64,000 nucleotides of DNA. It comes from Candidatus Venteria ishoeyi. GTDB lineage: Bacteria > Pseudomonadota > Gammaproteobacteria > Beggiatoales > Beggiatoaceae. The notes beneath the pieces are model-generated. The model searched no databases and was not told the origin of the DNA. It was given only the letters and a program-made list of their open reading frames with translations. This document shows, piece after piece, positions 52,804-64,000 of the stretch. The position numbers were made by a program, and so were the translations under genes. Position 1 is the stretch's first letter. The number at the start of each line of letters is the position of its first letter. The stretch covers positions 1 to 64,000 of the forward strand of contig NZ_JAUCGJ010000002.1 in NCBI RefSeq assembly GCF_030378065.1, read 5' to 3'.

Positions 52804-55437
52804 TTAATCCGGGGAAGTGACGGGTGCTATAGGTTTTTCTTGCAGCACTGGTGCAGATGTTTCCGCTGTCTCTGGCTCCTCTGCTTGAATCGGTATCTCA
52901 GGCTGTGCCGTTACCTGTTGTTGCAGTACGCTCAATGCTGCATTGAGCTTTTCGCTTACACTGTCTGCCGGACTTAATGTCAGGGCAAATTCAAGATAAG
53001 CCATTGCTTGTTCTTGCTGACCCTGCTCAGTTAATTTCTGACTTTTCAGTAAATAACGCAGTGCAATGCGATTACCCGCCCGCTCAAATTGTTCCTGATC
53101 TGCGGGTGTAAAATTCGTCTCGGCACTGAACAGGGTGCGCCATGTCAGCACCAGTTTTTTGAGATGTGGCAGGGAATCTTCATCTTTTGCCGCAAACTCA
53201 ACCACCCTGTCAAAGAATACCTTGTGCAGCTTGGCATCACGCAATAAAGGATGTGTCGGGTCGATATGCATTATCCGCGTCCGCACATCAAACAAGTCTT
53301 CACCGGCATCATCTGGCAACAACTTCCCCTGCTCACGGTAAGCTTGATATTTTTGCCCCAGATCGTTTAACAAGCGCTGCCGGTGCGCATTGATTTCCTG
53401 CTGATAAGCTTTAAAGCTGGGAGATTCAGGATATAAGGTTAAAGCTTCATTTAATGCTTTGTCCAGGGCGCTAAAATCTTCCTGCTGGAGATAATCACCA
53501 ACAAGCTGGCTGCGCTCCAATTTCCATTGCAAACTGTCTCGCTCAGGTGAGGCTTCAGGTAACAGTTGTTGCCAATCAGCAAGTAAAACCTTGACTTGAT
53601 CATAGGCTTTGCTGGTGAGCAGCTTCTCAGCCTCGGTTCGGTAGGTCAGTGCTAATGCGGGGTCTTGTAATTGTTCATGCTGTGGTGCAATGCGCCTAAT
53701 CTGTTGCCGGGTTTCCGTCAGGCAAGGGGTTCTATCATGCAAGGGCGCTTGAATAACGCTGAGACAGTCCTGGTATTTTTGGGTCAGGTTTTGCAGGCGC
53801 TGCGCTTTTTCCTGTTGAATTTTTTGTTGCTGCATATTTAAGCGTTGCGCATCAGGATACATTGCATCTAATTCAGCCAGGTATGCCGTGGCCTGCTCAA
53901 ACTTATCTGCAACACTGGCAGCGGTGATTTTTTGCAGGTACTGCGCTGTTACCTGTGCCTGGACATCACTATCTTGCAAAATTAAGCTTCTGATTTGTGG
54001 TGAAAAAGCTTGCTCCAGATAGGAAAAAACTGTTTTTCCAGCCTTGTTTTCTTCGGACTGTTGAGTATAAAAATCAACCAGTGCTTTTTTAACTGCACCA
54101 TCATCCGTATTTAAAACGGCTTTTTGAAATGCTGGAGGCCGCGTTTCCAAATGGCTGATACTATTTTCTTGACCTGTCAGCACCCCGTTTCTGACGGATT
54201 GGTATTGCCAGATGAAAAAATAGAACCAAAATGTACCGGCAAGTAATATCACAGCCAGTGAAGCAGCGCCTAATTTTAAGGCCGTAGCATGAGTTTTTTG
54301 AGGAAACAAGGCTGCAAAAAATTTATCGGGTGTTTGGGTGCGTTGCTGTTTATCAAAAACCAGACCCTGGGATAAGGCAGACCATTGTTTTGCTGTCAGC
54401 ACTTTAAGCTGGGTTGGTAAAAAGTTCTTGGAACTGGCTTCAGGGCAGGCTTTTCGACCAAAAGGATGCACCCCGGATAATAGCTCGTAAGCCAGACAAG
54501 CTAAGGTATAAACCGCGCTGCAACGTGTTGCGCTATCCAGTTCCGTTAACATCTCACAACTTAGATAGGCATCAATATTATTGAGGGTCTTTTCCGCCAC
54601 GGCATCTGGTTGTTCTTGCGCCACCTGTCGCAGCAAACGAATCAGCCCAAAGTCGAGTACTTTGATTGTTTTTTGCACGGGTTCATAAAAAATACTATGT
54701 GATGTGAGCGCAAGATGGGCAACACCGTGTGCATGTGCATATTCAACGGCAAGCGTCACGCCTTGCAAGATAATCTTAACCTCGGCAAGGGGCAGACCAG
54801 CGGGATTTTTTTCCAGCAGTTCAAATAAAGACAGCCCCGGCGGGGGTTCAGCAACAATAAACACGCTGCTGCCTGCACGCCCAAGTTCATAAACCGGGCT
54901 GATATGAGGATGCTCCAGATGCTGATAATGTTCAAACCAGGTGCTAAACATTCTGATAGCATGGGGACAACATTTTAACTCAGCTTGCAAAAAATGCAGC
55001 ACAACACTGCGTCGACCAGTCTGCTGTCCTTCGGGCGCTAAATCAACTGCGCGCCAGGTTTCTCCTGAGAGACTATCTGGCAGGGCTTCTTTTAAGCGAT
55101 ATGCCTGTTTAATAATGCTATCTGTGGCTAATATTGCTTGCGCTTCATTATTCCAGCCATCCTGCCATTGCGCTGGCGCGCGCCAATCCGCACGGTTATC
55201 CGGGGTTTCAGACTTTCCGCTTGATGCATGTTTTTCATATTGTTGTAATTGCATATCCAGCTTAGCATAGTCCGGCATGGATAATTGCCGGGAATCACGC
55301 AATGTATCGATATGCTTGCGTAATTCAACTAGATGCTCAGGATTTTTATCCAGGGTTTCAGCAAGCAGGCGGATCAGTTGACCAAATCCGGTTTCACCCC
55401 GGATAAATGTATCAAGTGCGGCTTTGAAATCGTCCAC
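52804..55437 (-). CDS. Transmembrane serine/threonine pseudokinase
   Basis: 877 residues. An unassigned N-terminal helical region (about 1-130) is followed by a kinase-like domain (about 140-380), membrane segment (about 397-420, AASLAVILLAGTFWFYFFIW) and a long helical C-terminal region (about 420-850) with TPR-like repeats. The catalytic motif reads HLALTSHSI where HRDLKPxN is expected: Asp, Lys and Asn are all lost. The VAIK lysine is also replaced (VVLHFL). DFG is kept (LDFGLI). It should bind but not phosphorylate; a scaffold or sensor role is likely. It faces the stator-like gene (convergent, 120-base gap) and is downstream of the TPR lipoprotein on its own strand. Confidence 0.82.
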   Translation of the reverse strand: MDDFKAALDTFIRGETGFGQLIRLLAETLDKNPEHLVELRKHIDTLRDSRQLSMPDYAKLDMQLQQYEKHASSGKSETPDNRADWRAPAQWQDGWNNEAQAILATDSIIKQAYRLKEALPDSLSGETWRAVDLAPEGQQTGRRSVVLHFLQAELKCCPHAIRMFSTWFEHYQHLEHPHISPVYELGRAGSSVFIVAEPPPGLSLFELLEKNPAGLPLAEVKIILQGVTLAVEYAHAHGVAHLALTSHSIFYEPVQKTIKVLDFGLIRLLRQVAQEQPDAVAEKTLNNIDAYLSCEMLTELDSATRCSAVYTLACLAYELLSGVHPFGRKACPEASSKNFLPTQLKVLTAKQWSALSQGLVFDKQQRTQTPDKFFAALFPQKTHATALKLGAASLAVILLAGTFWFYFFIWQYQSVRNGVLTGQENSISHLETRPPAFQKAVLNTDDGAVKKALVDFYTQQSEENKAGKTVFSYLEQAFSPQIRSLILQDSDVQAQVTAQYLQKITAASVADKFEQATAYLAELDAMYPDAQRLNMQQQKIQQEKAQRLQNLTQKYQDCLSVIQAPLHDRTPCLTETRQQIRRIAPQHEQLQDPALALTYRTEAEKLLTSKAYDQVKVLLADWQQLLPEASPERDSLQWKLERSQLVGDYLQQEDFSALDKALNEALTLYPESPSFKAYQQEINAHRQRLLNDLGQKYQAYREQGKLLPDDAGEDLFDVRTRIMHIDPTHPLLRDAKLHKVFFDRVVEFAAKDEDSLPHLKKLVLTWRTLFSAETNFTPADQEQFERAGNRIALRYLLKSQKLTEQGQQEQAMAYLEFALTLSPADSVSEKLNAALSVLQQQVTAQPEIPIQAEEPETAETSAPVLQEKPIAPVTSPD

Positions 55438-55473
55438 GATTTTTATTACCTTCAGGCAGTGCCAAAAGTTTGT

Positions 55474-55914
55474 TTATGGATAAGTCGCTTGTAACAGCTC
55501 TAATAACTCTTTTGCCTGCTTGTGCTCAGGGTTCAGGCAAGTTGCGGTCTTTAAAGCTTTTTTTGCTTTACTGACTTCGTTATTGTTAAAAAAGCGTTCA
55601 CCTTTGACATAATAATTTTCAGCCGCCGTATTTCTGGGTGCTGTTAAAGTAATCTGACAGATCTGCTCAGATTTTTTTACCTCACCGGGTTTCTTGGCTT
55701 TGCTGGGTTTCCTGGCTTTTTTCACCTTAGGTGTGCCAAGTGCTTTTTTTGGCTTTACAGTTGCCGTGGTTTTAACTGGTTTAGCCCTATCTGTTGATTT
55801 AACAGGATCGGTTTCTTCTCCTGTCGCCGGACGAAACTCTTCCGGGATACATCCGCTTAAGGCAATCAAAATGGAAAGTAAGGGCCATATACCCCTGTGG
55901 TATTGAATATACAT
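55474..55914 (-). CDS. TPR-like lipoprotein, 146 aa
   Basis: 146 residues from the ATG at 55914. Signal peptide with lipobox (IALSGCIPEE, Cys near 22). A Lys/Pro/Ala-rich linker (about 35-85) leads to a tetratricopeptide-like pair (AENYYVKGERFFNNNEVSKA, CLNPEHKQAKELL). Directly upstream of the pseudokinase gene (36-base gap) on the same strand, so a physical link across the envelope is plausible. It follows ybgC. Confidence 0.72.
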   Translation of the reverse strand: MYIQYHRGIWPLLSILIALSGCIPEEFRPATGEETDPVKSTDRAKPVKTTATVKPKKALGTPKVKKARKPSKAKKPGEVKKSEQICQITLTAPRNTAAENYYVKGERFFNNNEVSKAKKALKTATCLNPEHKQAKELLELLQATYP

Positions 55915-56031
55915 ACGGTGCCTGCCTTTTTGCCTCAAATGGCTATTTTTAGTTATCTGAATATTCTCAGTTATTCAGTAATAGGGTAGCATATTCACTG
56001 CAAGTGAACTATGCCGAGAAAATTCAAATAT

Positions 56032-56445
56032 TCATAACGGATTATTAACAGCATCTAAAATGACAGGCGTAATCCGTTGTGGGCGAAAACTTTCGCTATG
56101 TACATACACCAGTTGCACCTGGCCTTTAGTCAAAATCCGCTCACGCTCATGTGACAAGATATATTGCTGCATTTCCAACTTACTTTTACCGATTTCAGTG
56201 ATTTCTGCGGTGGCAATCAGGGCATCATTAAAACGCGCAGGAGACAGATATTCAATGCTTAAAGCACGCACGACAAATATCCGCTGATAATCCTGACGCA
56301 GTTGATCCTGTTCAAATCCCAACGCACGCAGCCATTCAGTGCGGGCGCGCTCCATAAATTTCAGATAATTGGCATGATAGACCACGCCACCGGCATCGGT
56401 GTCTTCATAATAAACCCGTACCGGCCATTCAAAGACTTTGTTCAT
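56032..56445 (-). CDS. ybgC: Acyl-CoA thioesterase YbgC
   Basis: 137 residues, hotdog fold. Signature [28 protein letters not shown] with the catalytic Asp. YbgC hydrolyses acyl-CoA and usually starts the tol-pal operon. Here it follows ruvB with a 4-base overlap, as in the ruvABC-ybgC order of gammaproteobacteria, but no tolQRAB follows; the lipoprotein and pseudokinase genes are next. Confidence 0.94.
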   Translation of the reverse strand: MNKVFEWPVRVYYEDTDAGGVVYHANYLKFMERARTEWLRALGFEQDQLRQDYQRIFVVRALSIEYLSPARFNDALIATAEITEIGKSKLEMQQYILSHERERILTKGQVQLVYVHSESFRPQRITPVILDAVNNPL

Positions 56446-57518
56446 GGCGTATCACTTGTTGTCGCAATAATCTCTGGAGCATCGCCAGTGGGCATTGCCC
56501 GGTTTTTGTCCAATTGTGGAGTTAAACCAAAATGTGCCCATGCCATGCGGGTGGCAACGCGACCGCGTGGTGTACGCATTAAAAATCCCTGTTGTAATAA
56601 ATACGGCTCTATCACTTCTTCAATGGTACCACGCTCATCACCAATAGCGGCTGCCAGCGTGTCCAGGCCTACTGGCCCGCCATCAAATTTCTGCATAATT
56701 GATAACAATAACTTACGATCCAGCATATCCAGCCCATAAGTATCAACATCAAGCATATTCAATGCTTTTTGCGCAATTTCCTGACTGATTTCACCATTGC
56801 CTTTAACCTCCGCATAATCGCGCACCCGGCGCAACAGACGATTGGCAATACGCGGCGTGCCGCGCGCGCGCTGGGCGATTTCATGCGCACCTTCCGGGCT
56901 GATTTGGGTATTTAAGATCCCGGCTGAACGCTGCACAATATGCGTCAGGTGTTCAATATCATAAAATTCCAGACGCTGCACTATGCCAAAGCGATCACGC
57001 AAGGGAGAAGTTAGCAAACCACTACGGGTGGTTGCGCCCACCAGCGTAAACGGCGGCAAATCAATTTTAATCGAACGCGCCGCCGGTCCCTCGCCGATCA
57101 TAATATCCAGTTGATAGTCTTCCATCGCTGGATACAGCACTTCTTCAATTACTGGACTGAGGCGGTGAATCTCATCAATAAATAACACATCATTGGCATC
57201 CAGGTTGGTCAGCAAGGCCGCTAAATCACCGGCTTTTTCCAACACCGGCCCGGAAGTCTGGCGTAGATTGACATCCATTTCATAGGCAATAATATGTGAT
57301 AGCGTAGTTTTACCAAGTCCTGGCGGCCCAAAAATCAGCACATGATCCAATGCTTCCTGACGTTTTTTCGCAGCAGGAATAAATACTTCCATCTGCTCAC
57401 GCACTTTTGGCTGACCGACATAATCCTGCAACCGCCGGGGACGGATTGCCCGGTCGATGCGCTGCTCTTCCGGGGTAGTCGTTTCTGCGGTGATTAAACG
57501 ATCCGTTTCAATGCTCAT
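56442..57518 (-). CDS. ruvB: Holliday junction helicase RuvB
   Basis: 358 residues. AAA+ motifs: Walker [10 protein letters not shown] near 63-71, Walker [11 protein letters not shown], sensor GATTRSGLL, and RTPRGR at the winged-helix end. Drives branch migration with RuvA. ruvA and ruvC are not in the window. The N-terminal extension before the [12 protein letters not shown] motif is of normal size. ATGA overlap with ybgC downstream. Confidence 0.97.
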   Translation of the reverse strand: MSIETDRLITAETTTPEEQRIDRAIRPRRLQDYVGQPKVREQMEVFIPAAKKRQEALDHVLIFGPPGLGKTTLSHIIAYEMDVNLRQTSGPVLEKAGDLAALLTNLDANDVLFIDEIHRLSPVIEEVLYPAMEDYQLDIMIGEGPAARSIKIDLPPFTLVGATTRSGLLTSPLRDRFGIVQRLEFYDIEHLTHIVQRSAGILNTQISPEGAHEIAQRARGTPRIANRLLRRVRDYAEVKGNGEISQEIAQKALNMLDVDTYGLDMLDRKLLLSIMQKFDGGPVGLDTLAAAIGDERGTIEEVIEPYLLQQGFLMRTPRGRVATRMAWAHFGLTPQLDKNRAMPTGDAPEIIATTSDTP

Positions 57519-57662
57519 ATTGATACAGAAATAGATTTTTGTTTATTATTTGAACCAAATTTCAATTTTCTGCTCTCCAGCGATCAAAATGGGCTATTGT
57601 ACACTGAACAAGTAATATTTAGGGATAACATCACTTATCCCGATTCCAAAAACTCCACTTGA

Positions 57663-57803
57663 TTTACGGAAAAAGAGAACTCATTTATTAATTTTTGTGA
57701 CATCACGCAGGACGGCGTGGAATTGGAATGGGAGCAGTATTTTAACAAAAACTGGCGACTGCTGAGCAACCTGTCTTATGGCAAAACCAGCCGCAGGTCT
57801 TGT
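57663..57803 (+). pseudogene. TonB-dependent-receptor C-terminal remnant
   Basis: The frame, opened after a TGA at 57660-57662, reads DITQDGVELEWEQYFNKN then WRLLSNLSYGKTSRR, a pattern of paired beta strands as near the C-terminus of outer-membrane receptors (GVELE, NLSYG). The frame then enters the palindrome at 57804 and has no receptor-like continuation. A relic is likely. The short length limits confidence. Confidence 0.4.
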
Positions 57804-57836
57804 GTTCTCGGACAGCCTCCTGGGAGGCTGTCCGGC
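57804..57836. repeat. GGACAGCCTCC palindrome
   Basis: GGACAGCCTCC-TG-GGAGGCTGTCC (57810-57833) is a perfect 11-bp stem with a 2-base loop, preceded by GTTCTC. The leftward 18 bases (GTTCTCGGACAGCCTCCT) recur at about 2610-2627. A dispersed repeat or strong terminator is likely. Confidence 0.65.
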
Positions 57837-57875
57837 AACATGATCACCAGTTGCATCGACTACTTTGGGTATCAA

Positions 57876-58295
57876 TTATCCACCTTGTGGATTCTGGCGC
57901 AACTGTTCCACCATCTCCGAAGCCAGTTCAATACCTACAGGCCAACCAGGATTCAGTACAACGCCGTAACCGCCAGCAACTTTTTCCAATACCCACTTAA
58001 ATTCCACCAATAAACCGCCACTACCATAACCTGGAAAATCGGCAACAATAGGCTGCGCCCGGTCAGGGCTGGTAAATACGGCAATGGCTTCTTCACCATC
58101 ATCACTTTTTAGCGATAGCGGTACGGCATTTTTACTGGTTTGCAGTCCCGCCACCTGATGTTTATCATATACCGGCATAAAAACCTGAGTATCTAATAGT
58201 TCCAGCATGAATTGCTCACCGGAAATTTCCCCTTCCTGGGCTTGAACCAGTTTTTTTTCCAGATCATTGCTGACCTTAAAATCTTCTGTCTGCAT
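57876..58295 (-). CDS. SseB-family protein (N-terminal domain)
   Basis: 139 residues matching the SseB N-terminal fold: LLDTQVFMPVYDK, EAIAVFTSPDRAQP, and LNPGWPVGIELASEMVEQL near the end. Function unknown in most bacteria. It lies 32 bases after proB on the same strand and probably ends that unit. Confidence 0.85.
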   Translation of the reverse strand: MQTEDFKVSNDLEKKLVQAQEGEISGEQFMLELLDTQVFMPVYDKHQVAGLQTSKNAVPLSLKSDDGEEAIAVFTSPDRAQPIVADFPGYGSGGLLVEFKWVLEKVAGGYGVVLNPGWPVGIELASEMVEQLRQNPQGG

Positions 58296-58327
58296 AAGCT
58301 GTCTATTTCCTTATCAAAAAATCAAAA

Positions 58328-59449
58328 TCAGACAAGTACCAAATTATCACGATGAATCAAAGACGGTTCATCCACATAACCTAAAATGGACTCAATATTT
58401 TTGCTGGGCTGACCCATAATTTTACAGGTTTCTTCAGCACTGTAATTAATCAGGCCACGGGCGATTTCCTTACCCTCTGGTGTCAGGCACAGCACCATCT
58501 CACCGCGCTTAAAATCCCCTTCTACTTGAGTGACACCCACGGCAAGCAAGCTTTTCCCGGCTTCTTTTAACATCAAAACCGCGCCTTCATCCAGGTAAAC
58601 GCAACCGCGCATTTGCAGGTGCGAGGCCAGCCAGCGTTTACGTGCAGTAATGGGGGCTTGATTGGGATATAACCAGGTGCCAATGGGTTCTCCGCTTGCC
58701 AGACGGGTTAATACATTCGCTTCCCGACCATAGGCAATCAGGGTTGATGCACCGGAACGCGCCGCCAAATGCGCAGCGCGTAGTTTGGTCTGCATACCAC
58801 CGCGTCCCAGTAAGCCGCCCGCGCTGCTGGCCATTGCCAGTAACTTGGGATCATCGGCCAGGCCTTCGCTGACTAATTCGGCATCGGGATCAGTACGGGG
58901 ATCGGCACTGAATAAACCGGCCTGATCCGTTAAAATCACCAGAAAATCAGCAGCAATTAAATTGCTTACCAAACCACCTAGCGAGTCATTATCACCGAAG
59001 CGGATTTCTTCGGTCGCCACGCTGTCATTTTCATTAATAATGGGGATAACACCCAGTTCTAACAAGCTGCACAGCGTGCTGCGGGCATTGAGATAACGCT
59101 CCCGGTTGGAAAGATCATCATGTGTCAGCAGAATTTGCGCCGTATGCCGCCCCTGTGCCTGAAAAAAAGACTCATAACTCTGCACCATGCCCATTTGCCC
59201 AACCGCAGCGGCAGCCTGCAATTTAAATAATTCTGCTGGGCGCTCTGTCCAGTTCAATCGCGCCATGCCTTCTGCAACTGCGCCGGAAGACACCAGAATG
59301 ATTTCATGTCCATCATCACATAATTGACTGATTTGTTTTACCCAGTCCTGTATCGCGACTTGATCAATACCTTTGCCTTCCGCCGTAATCAAGGCACTGC
59401 CAATTTTAATAACCCAGCGCTGTTTAATTCCTGTGTGCGGTCTTTTCAT
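58328..59449 (-). CDS. proB: Glutamate 5-kinase
   Basis: 373 residues. Amino-acid-kinase domain ([63 protein letters not shown]) and C-terminal PUA domain (about 280-373). First step of proline synthesis, feedback-inhibited by proline. It follows obgE by 5 bases, a common arrangement in gammaproteobacteria. Its partner proA is 30 kb away. Confidence 0.97.
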   Translation of the reverse strand: MKRPHTGIKQRWVIKIGSALITAEGKGIDQVAIQDWVKQISQLCDDGHEIILVSSGAVAEGMARLNWTERPAELFKLQAAAAVGQMGMVQSYESFFQAQGRHTAQILLTHDDLSNRERYLNARSTLCSLLELGVIPIINENDSVATEEIRFGDNDSLGGLVSNLIAADFLVILTDQAGLFSADPRTDPDAELVSEGLADDPKLLAMASSAGGLLGRGGMQTKLRAAHLAARSGASTLIAYGREANVLTRLASGEPIGTWLYPNQAPITARKRWLASHLQMRGCVYLDEGAVLMLKEAGKSLLAVGVTQVEGDFKRGEMVLCLTPEGKEIARGLINYSAEETCKIMGQPSKNIESILGYVDEPSLIHRDNLVLV

Positions 59450-59454
59450 GAGGC

Positions 59455-61264
<1,810 letters not shown>

Positions 61265-61265
<1 letters not shown>

Positions 61266-63079
61266 CAGGATTGAGTTTCCTGGGCTTGCGGGTCTTGAGC
61301 TTGCTGATCCTGGGGTTTTTGGCGCAGACGAATACCCAGTTCTCGCAACTGACCGCTACCGGCATCTGATGGTGCGCTGGTTAGCAGACAACTGGCAGTC
61401 TGGGTTTTAGGGAAGGCAATCACATCACGAATGGAGCTGGCTCCCGTCATTAACATGACTAGACGATCCAGGCCAAAGGCCACGCCACCATGCGGTGGGC
61501 AACCGTATTTCAGCGCATTGAGCAGGAAGCCAAATTTTTCTTCGGCTTCTTCTTCAGCAATGCCCAGCATTTCAAATACGGCTGATTGCATTTCCGGCTG
61601 ATGAATACGAATCGAACCACCACCGATTTCAGAGCCGTTAAGCACCATGTCATAACCCCGCGACAAGGCTTTGCCGGGATCGGCTTTTAAGCTGGCGATG
61701 TCGTCCGTATTTGGCGCGGTGAAGGGGTGATGCATGGCAAACCAGCGTTTTTCCTTAGGATCCCATTCAAACATGGGGAAGTCCACCACCCAGAGGATTT
61801 TCCAACCCGCTTCCACCAGTTCCATATCTTCGCCCACTTTCAGGCGTAAAGCGCCTAAAGCTTCGTTGACGATATGGGTTTTGTCCGCACCAAAGAAAAT
61901 CAAATCACCATTTTCCACGCCAGTGCGCTCGACAATTGCATTCACGACATCATCTGGCAGGAATTTAAGGATGGGTGATTGTAAACCTTCGCGGCCTTTT
62001 TCAACTGCATTGACCTTGATATAAGCCAGACCCTTAGCACCGTAGATACTGACATATTTAGTATATGCGTCAATTTGCTTGCGGGTCAATTTGCAACCGG
62101 CAGGCACGCGCAGCGCGGCAACCCGTCCATCCTCAGCATTTGCCGGGCCAGAAAATACCTTAAATTCCACGCCAGCCATGAGATCGCCGACATCAGTGAG
62201 TTCCAGCGGGTTGCGCAAATCCGGTTTATCCGAACCAAAGCGGCGCATGGCTTCTGCATGGCTCATGGTCTGGAAGCTTTCCGGCAAATCCACATCCATG
62301 ATGGTTTTAAACAGATTACGCATCATGTTTTCCATCAGATCGCGCAGTGTCTGCTCATCCACAAAAGACATTTCCAGGTCTAACTGGGTAAATTCTGGCT
62401 GGCGATCTGCACGTAAATCTTCATCACGGAAACAACGTACAATCTGATAATAACGATCCATACCCGACATCATCAGTAATTGTTTAAATAACTGCGGCGA
62501 TTGTGGCAGCGCAAAAAACTCGCCGGGATGGGTGCGGCTAGGCACCAGATAATCACGCGCACCTTCCGGGGTGGCTTTGGTCAGCATCGGGGTTTCAATT
62601 TCCATAAAACCCTGTTTGTCGAGGAAGCTGCGCAGTACCTGATTGACTTGATGGCGCAGTTTAAAACGTGCCAGCATTTCCGGGCGACGCAAATCCACAT
62701 AACGATAACGCAGGCGGATATCTTCATGCACATCGGTATCGTCTAACTGGAATGGCGGGGTTTCCGCACTATTGAGAATTTCCAGTTCCTTGCCCAGCAC
62801 TTCAATTTTACCGGTGCGCAAGTCTTGATTATCCGTACCTTCCGGACGCAAACGCACGCGCCCGGTGATGCGCAGCACAAATTCATTACGCACTTGCTCG
62901 GCAGTGGCGAAAGCCTCGACTGTATCGGGATCAAACACAACCTGAACCGGGCCTTCCCGGTCGCGTAAATCAATAAAAATAACCCCACCATGATCTCGGC
63001 GGCGCTGAACCCAGCCACACAAGGTGACGGTTTGATCAACCAGACTCTCGTCTACTTCTCCGCAATACCGGCTACGCAT
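61265..63079 (-). CDS. aspS: Aspartyl-tRNA synthetase
   Basis: 604 residues, class II with bacterial GAD insertion. OB-fold N-terminus ([23 protein letters not shown]), motif 2 [20 protein letters not shown] and motif 3 GLDRLVMLM near the end. The C-terminal 30 residues are Gln/Asp/Ala-rich, an unusual tail. It begins a unit with the small membrane protein, obgE, proB and sseB. Promoter should lie in 63080-63273, where I see no clear box. Confidence 0.97.
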
Positions 63080-63273
63080 GAAAACCTCTGTGATAAATAT
63101 GTTGTAAATATGGAGTTACGCAAAAGCTGAATTGTTGGCGATTGGGAAAATGTAAGGTTTAAACCAAAACAACTGCCAAAAGCAGCGGAATTACGTAATA
63201 TCAGTTATAAATCAAAGCAAAACCCTGAATGATACTGCGCTATGCCATAATGAGCAATCCTTAATTGTGCGAT

Positions 63274-63537
63274 TTATTTTAAGTTTCGATACACTTCACG
63301 CCGATGTCCAATACGCAACACCTCAATTAACAAGGTTTCATCAAAAATATCATAAACAATTCGGTAATTCCCTACTTTGATACGATATGCGTTATCCATA
63401 CCCATAATTTTTCTGGAATCCAATGGTTTAGGCTCCATAGCTAAAGCTTCTATTTTGCCCAAAATACGTTTTTGTAAAGACCGTTCCAACTTTTCAAAAG
63501 TCTTGGCAGCATTACGATTAAACGCAATGCGATACAT
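63274..63537 (-). CDS. RelE-family toxin
   Basis: 87 residues from the ATG at 63537 (a GTG one codon upstream is possible). RelE fold with YRIAFNRNAAKTFEKL, DNAYRIKVGNYRIVYDI, and IEVLRIGHRREVYRNL. RelE enzymes cleave mRNA in the ribosomal A-site; the basic C-terminal HRREVYR pattern fits. Its start overlaps the antitoxin stop by one base. A different sequence from the toxin at 25275. Confidence 0.9.
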   Translation of the reverse strand: MYRIAFNRNAAKTFEKLERSLQKRILGKIEALAMEPKPLDSRKIMGMDNAYRIKVGNYRIVYDIFDETLLIEVLRIGHRREVYRNLK

Positions 63538-63767
63538 CACAAACCAGCCTTGGCTTTCAAGGTTTGCAAAGAAATCGTTCCCTCACTGATATTTTCAGTA
63601 CGGGCTTTACGAATCGCCTGTGCATCCAATAAATCCTCCAACATTTCCTCATCAAGCGCCGTCCACAAACGTAAACTGGCCTCTAGCAAAGCGTCTTTCT
63701 GTTCAATGCCACTAATTTGCATGGCCTGAGCCATCAATTGTTCATCAATATTTAATGTTGTTTGCAT
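63537..63767 (-). CDS. Antitoxin (VapB/RHH-like N-terminus) of the RelE-type toxin
   Basis: 76 residues. The start (TTLNIDEQLMAQAMQISGIE) resembles a ribbon-helix-helix DNA-binding N-terminus of VapB-type antitoxins, and the C-terminus is acidic and toxin-binding-like. The stop overlaps the toxin start, a coupled pair. A purine-rich GGGAGG precedes the ATG. Confidence 0.8.
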   Translation of the reverse strand: MQTTLNIDEQLMAQAMQISGIEQKDALLEASLRLWTALDEEMLEDLLDAQAIRKARTENISEGTISLQTLKAKAGL

Positions 63768-63796
63768 AAATACCTCCCAAAATTTTGTTTCATTTA

Positions 63797-63956
63797 GGTA
63801 GCTCGCAAGAAATAATGTACCTGGAATGTGCAGGATTTTTATTCGCCTTCAAGGCACAAAAACAGGCGCATAATCATTCTATGCAACTATTTTTGTAACG
63901 CCGAAGACGGGTAAAAAGACCCGCAAAACAGCTATATTATTCGCTGCGAGTTGCCT
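63797..63956 (-). repeat. Long palindromic repeat, type 2 (copy 2)
   Basis: Ends GGTAGCTCGCAAGAAATAAT and, on the other strand, GGCAACTCGCAGCGAATAAT are nearly exact inverted repeats. The interior includes AGGATTTTTATTC and CAAAAACAGGCGCATAA, shared with the other copies. It lies upstream of the antitoxin gene. Confidence 0.8.
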
Positions 63957-64000
63957 TACTTAAGTGTACATAAAAAATATACTACACACATGATAACCGT

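Larger units (their letters stand above)
57519..57875. other. 357-bp intergenic region with a pseudogene remnant and palindrome
   Basis: Between sseB-like (57876) and ruvB (57518). It contains the ruvB promoter region (57519-57660), a TonB-receptor-like remnant and a 24-base palindrome. No intact gene is visible. Confidence 0.6.

Noticed and set aside
57717-58013. A 98-residue plus-strand frame over the palindrome and the sseB-like gene
   Set aside because: It runs antisense into sseB-like coding sequence and its composition changes abruptly at the palindrome; only the first part resembles a receptor remnant.

Overview
The window reads as a chromosomal segment of a gammaproteobacterium with moderate GC. 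The evidence is the yibN-secB-gpsA order, the zapA-6S RNA-fau locus, rsfS-nadD, ruvB-ybgC and an MlaA lipoprotein. Several traits suggest a gliding, possibly filamentous and sulfur-oxidising relative of the Thiotrichales/Beggiatoa group: a persulfide-type ArsR/DUF2892/rhodanese operon, a GldF-GldG fusion, a roadblock/GTPase/stator-like cluster, many c-di-GMP-type and pseudo-signalling proteins, and abundant palindromic repeats. This placement is inference; there is no rRNA or other marker to fix it.

Layout. 1-690: nested insertion sequence remnants (ISAs1-type tail inside a broken DDE transposase). 654-2366: a GNAT-TIGR03032 fusion. 2898-8078: accessory block with an XRE-ATPase and a membrane STAND-type ATPase in overlapping genes. 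8093-10887: gpsA, secB, rhodanese, DUF2892 and ArsR regulator. 11024-12546: copper chaperone and AmrS. 12695-14383: lone PilB/GspE-type ATPase. 14587-16885: DUF5666 lipoprotein with DUF6502. 17109-21532: exported proteins (DUF1566, PPPEAY-repeat, histidine-rich repeat protein). 22156-25216: an Lpd-like flavoprotein missing one redox cysteine, rsfS and nadD. 25275-26832: an islet with a toxin-antitoxin pair and a zinc-ribbon/Card1-like nuclease. 26909-35331: proA, a saccharopine-dehydrogenase-like protein, PAS-GGDEF (degenerate), pbpC, REC-PAS-HD-GYP and sohB. 35473-43364: envelope and transport genes including a nucleotide-transporter/HEAT protein with a separate cyclic-nucleotide-binding protein, moaC and GldFG. 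43758-47639: pgm, mlaA, a ZapB-like protein, zapA, 6S RNA and fau. 47797-55914: a signalling neighbourhood (double thioredoxin, roadblock, CZB, pseudo-receiver, small GTPase, MotB/OmpA-like stator protein, pseudokinase, TPR lipoprotein). 56032-63079: ybgC, ruvB, then aspS-membrane protein-obgE-proB-sseB. 63274-63767: a second RelE-type toxin-antitoxin pair.

Non-coding structure is conspicuous. Six copies of a 155-180 bp palindromic element occur with two kinds of terminal sequence but one common core (2715, 14381, 19565, 21539, 43399 and 63797). One copy is split by a cluster of at least eight REP-like hairpins. Another supplies the stop codon of the PilB-like gene. Shorter repeated hairpins occur at 2397, 32761, 35875/43564 and 57804.

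The best candidates for an undescribed system are the 49238-52684 roadblock/CZB/pseudo-receiver/GTPase/stator-like cluster (with the facing pseudokinase), the paired ATPases at 3645-7452, and the zinc-ribbon Card1-like nuclease at 25843-26832. All functional statements are from reading sequence and motif recall; no searches were run.
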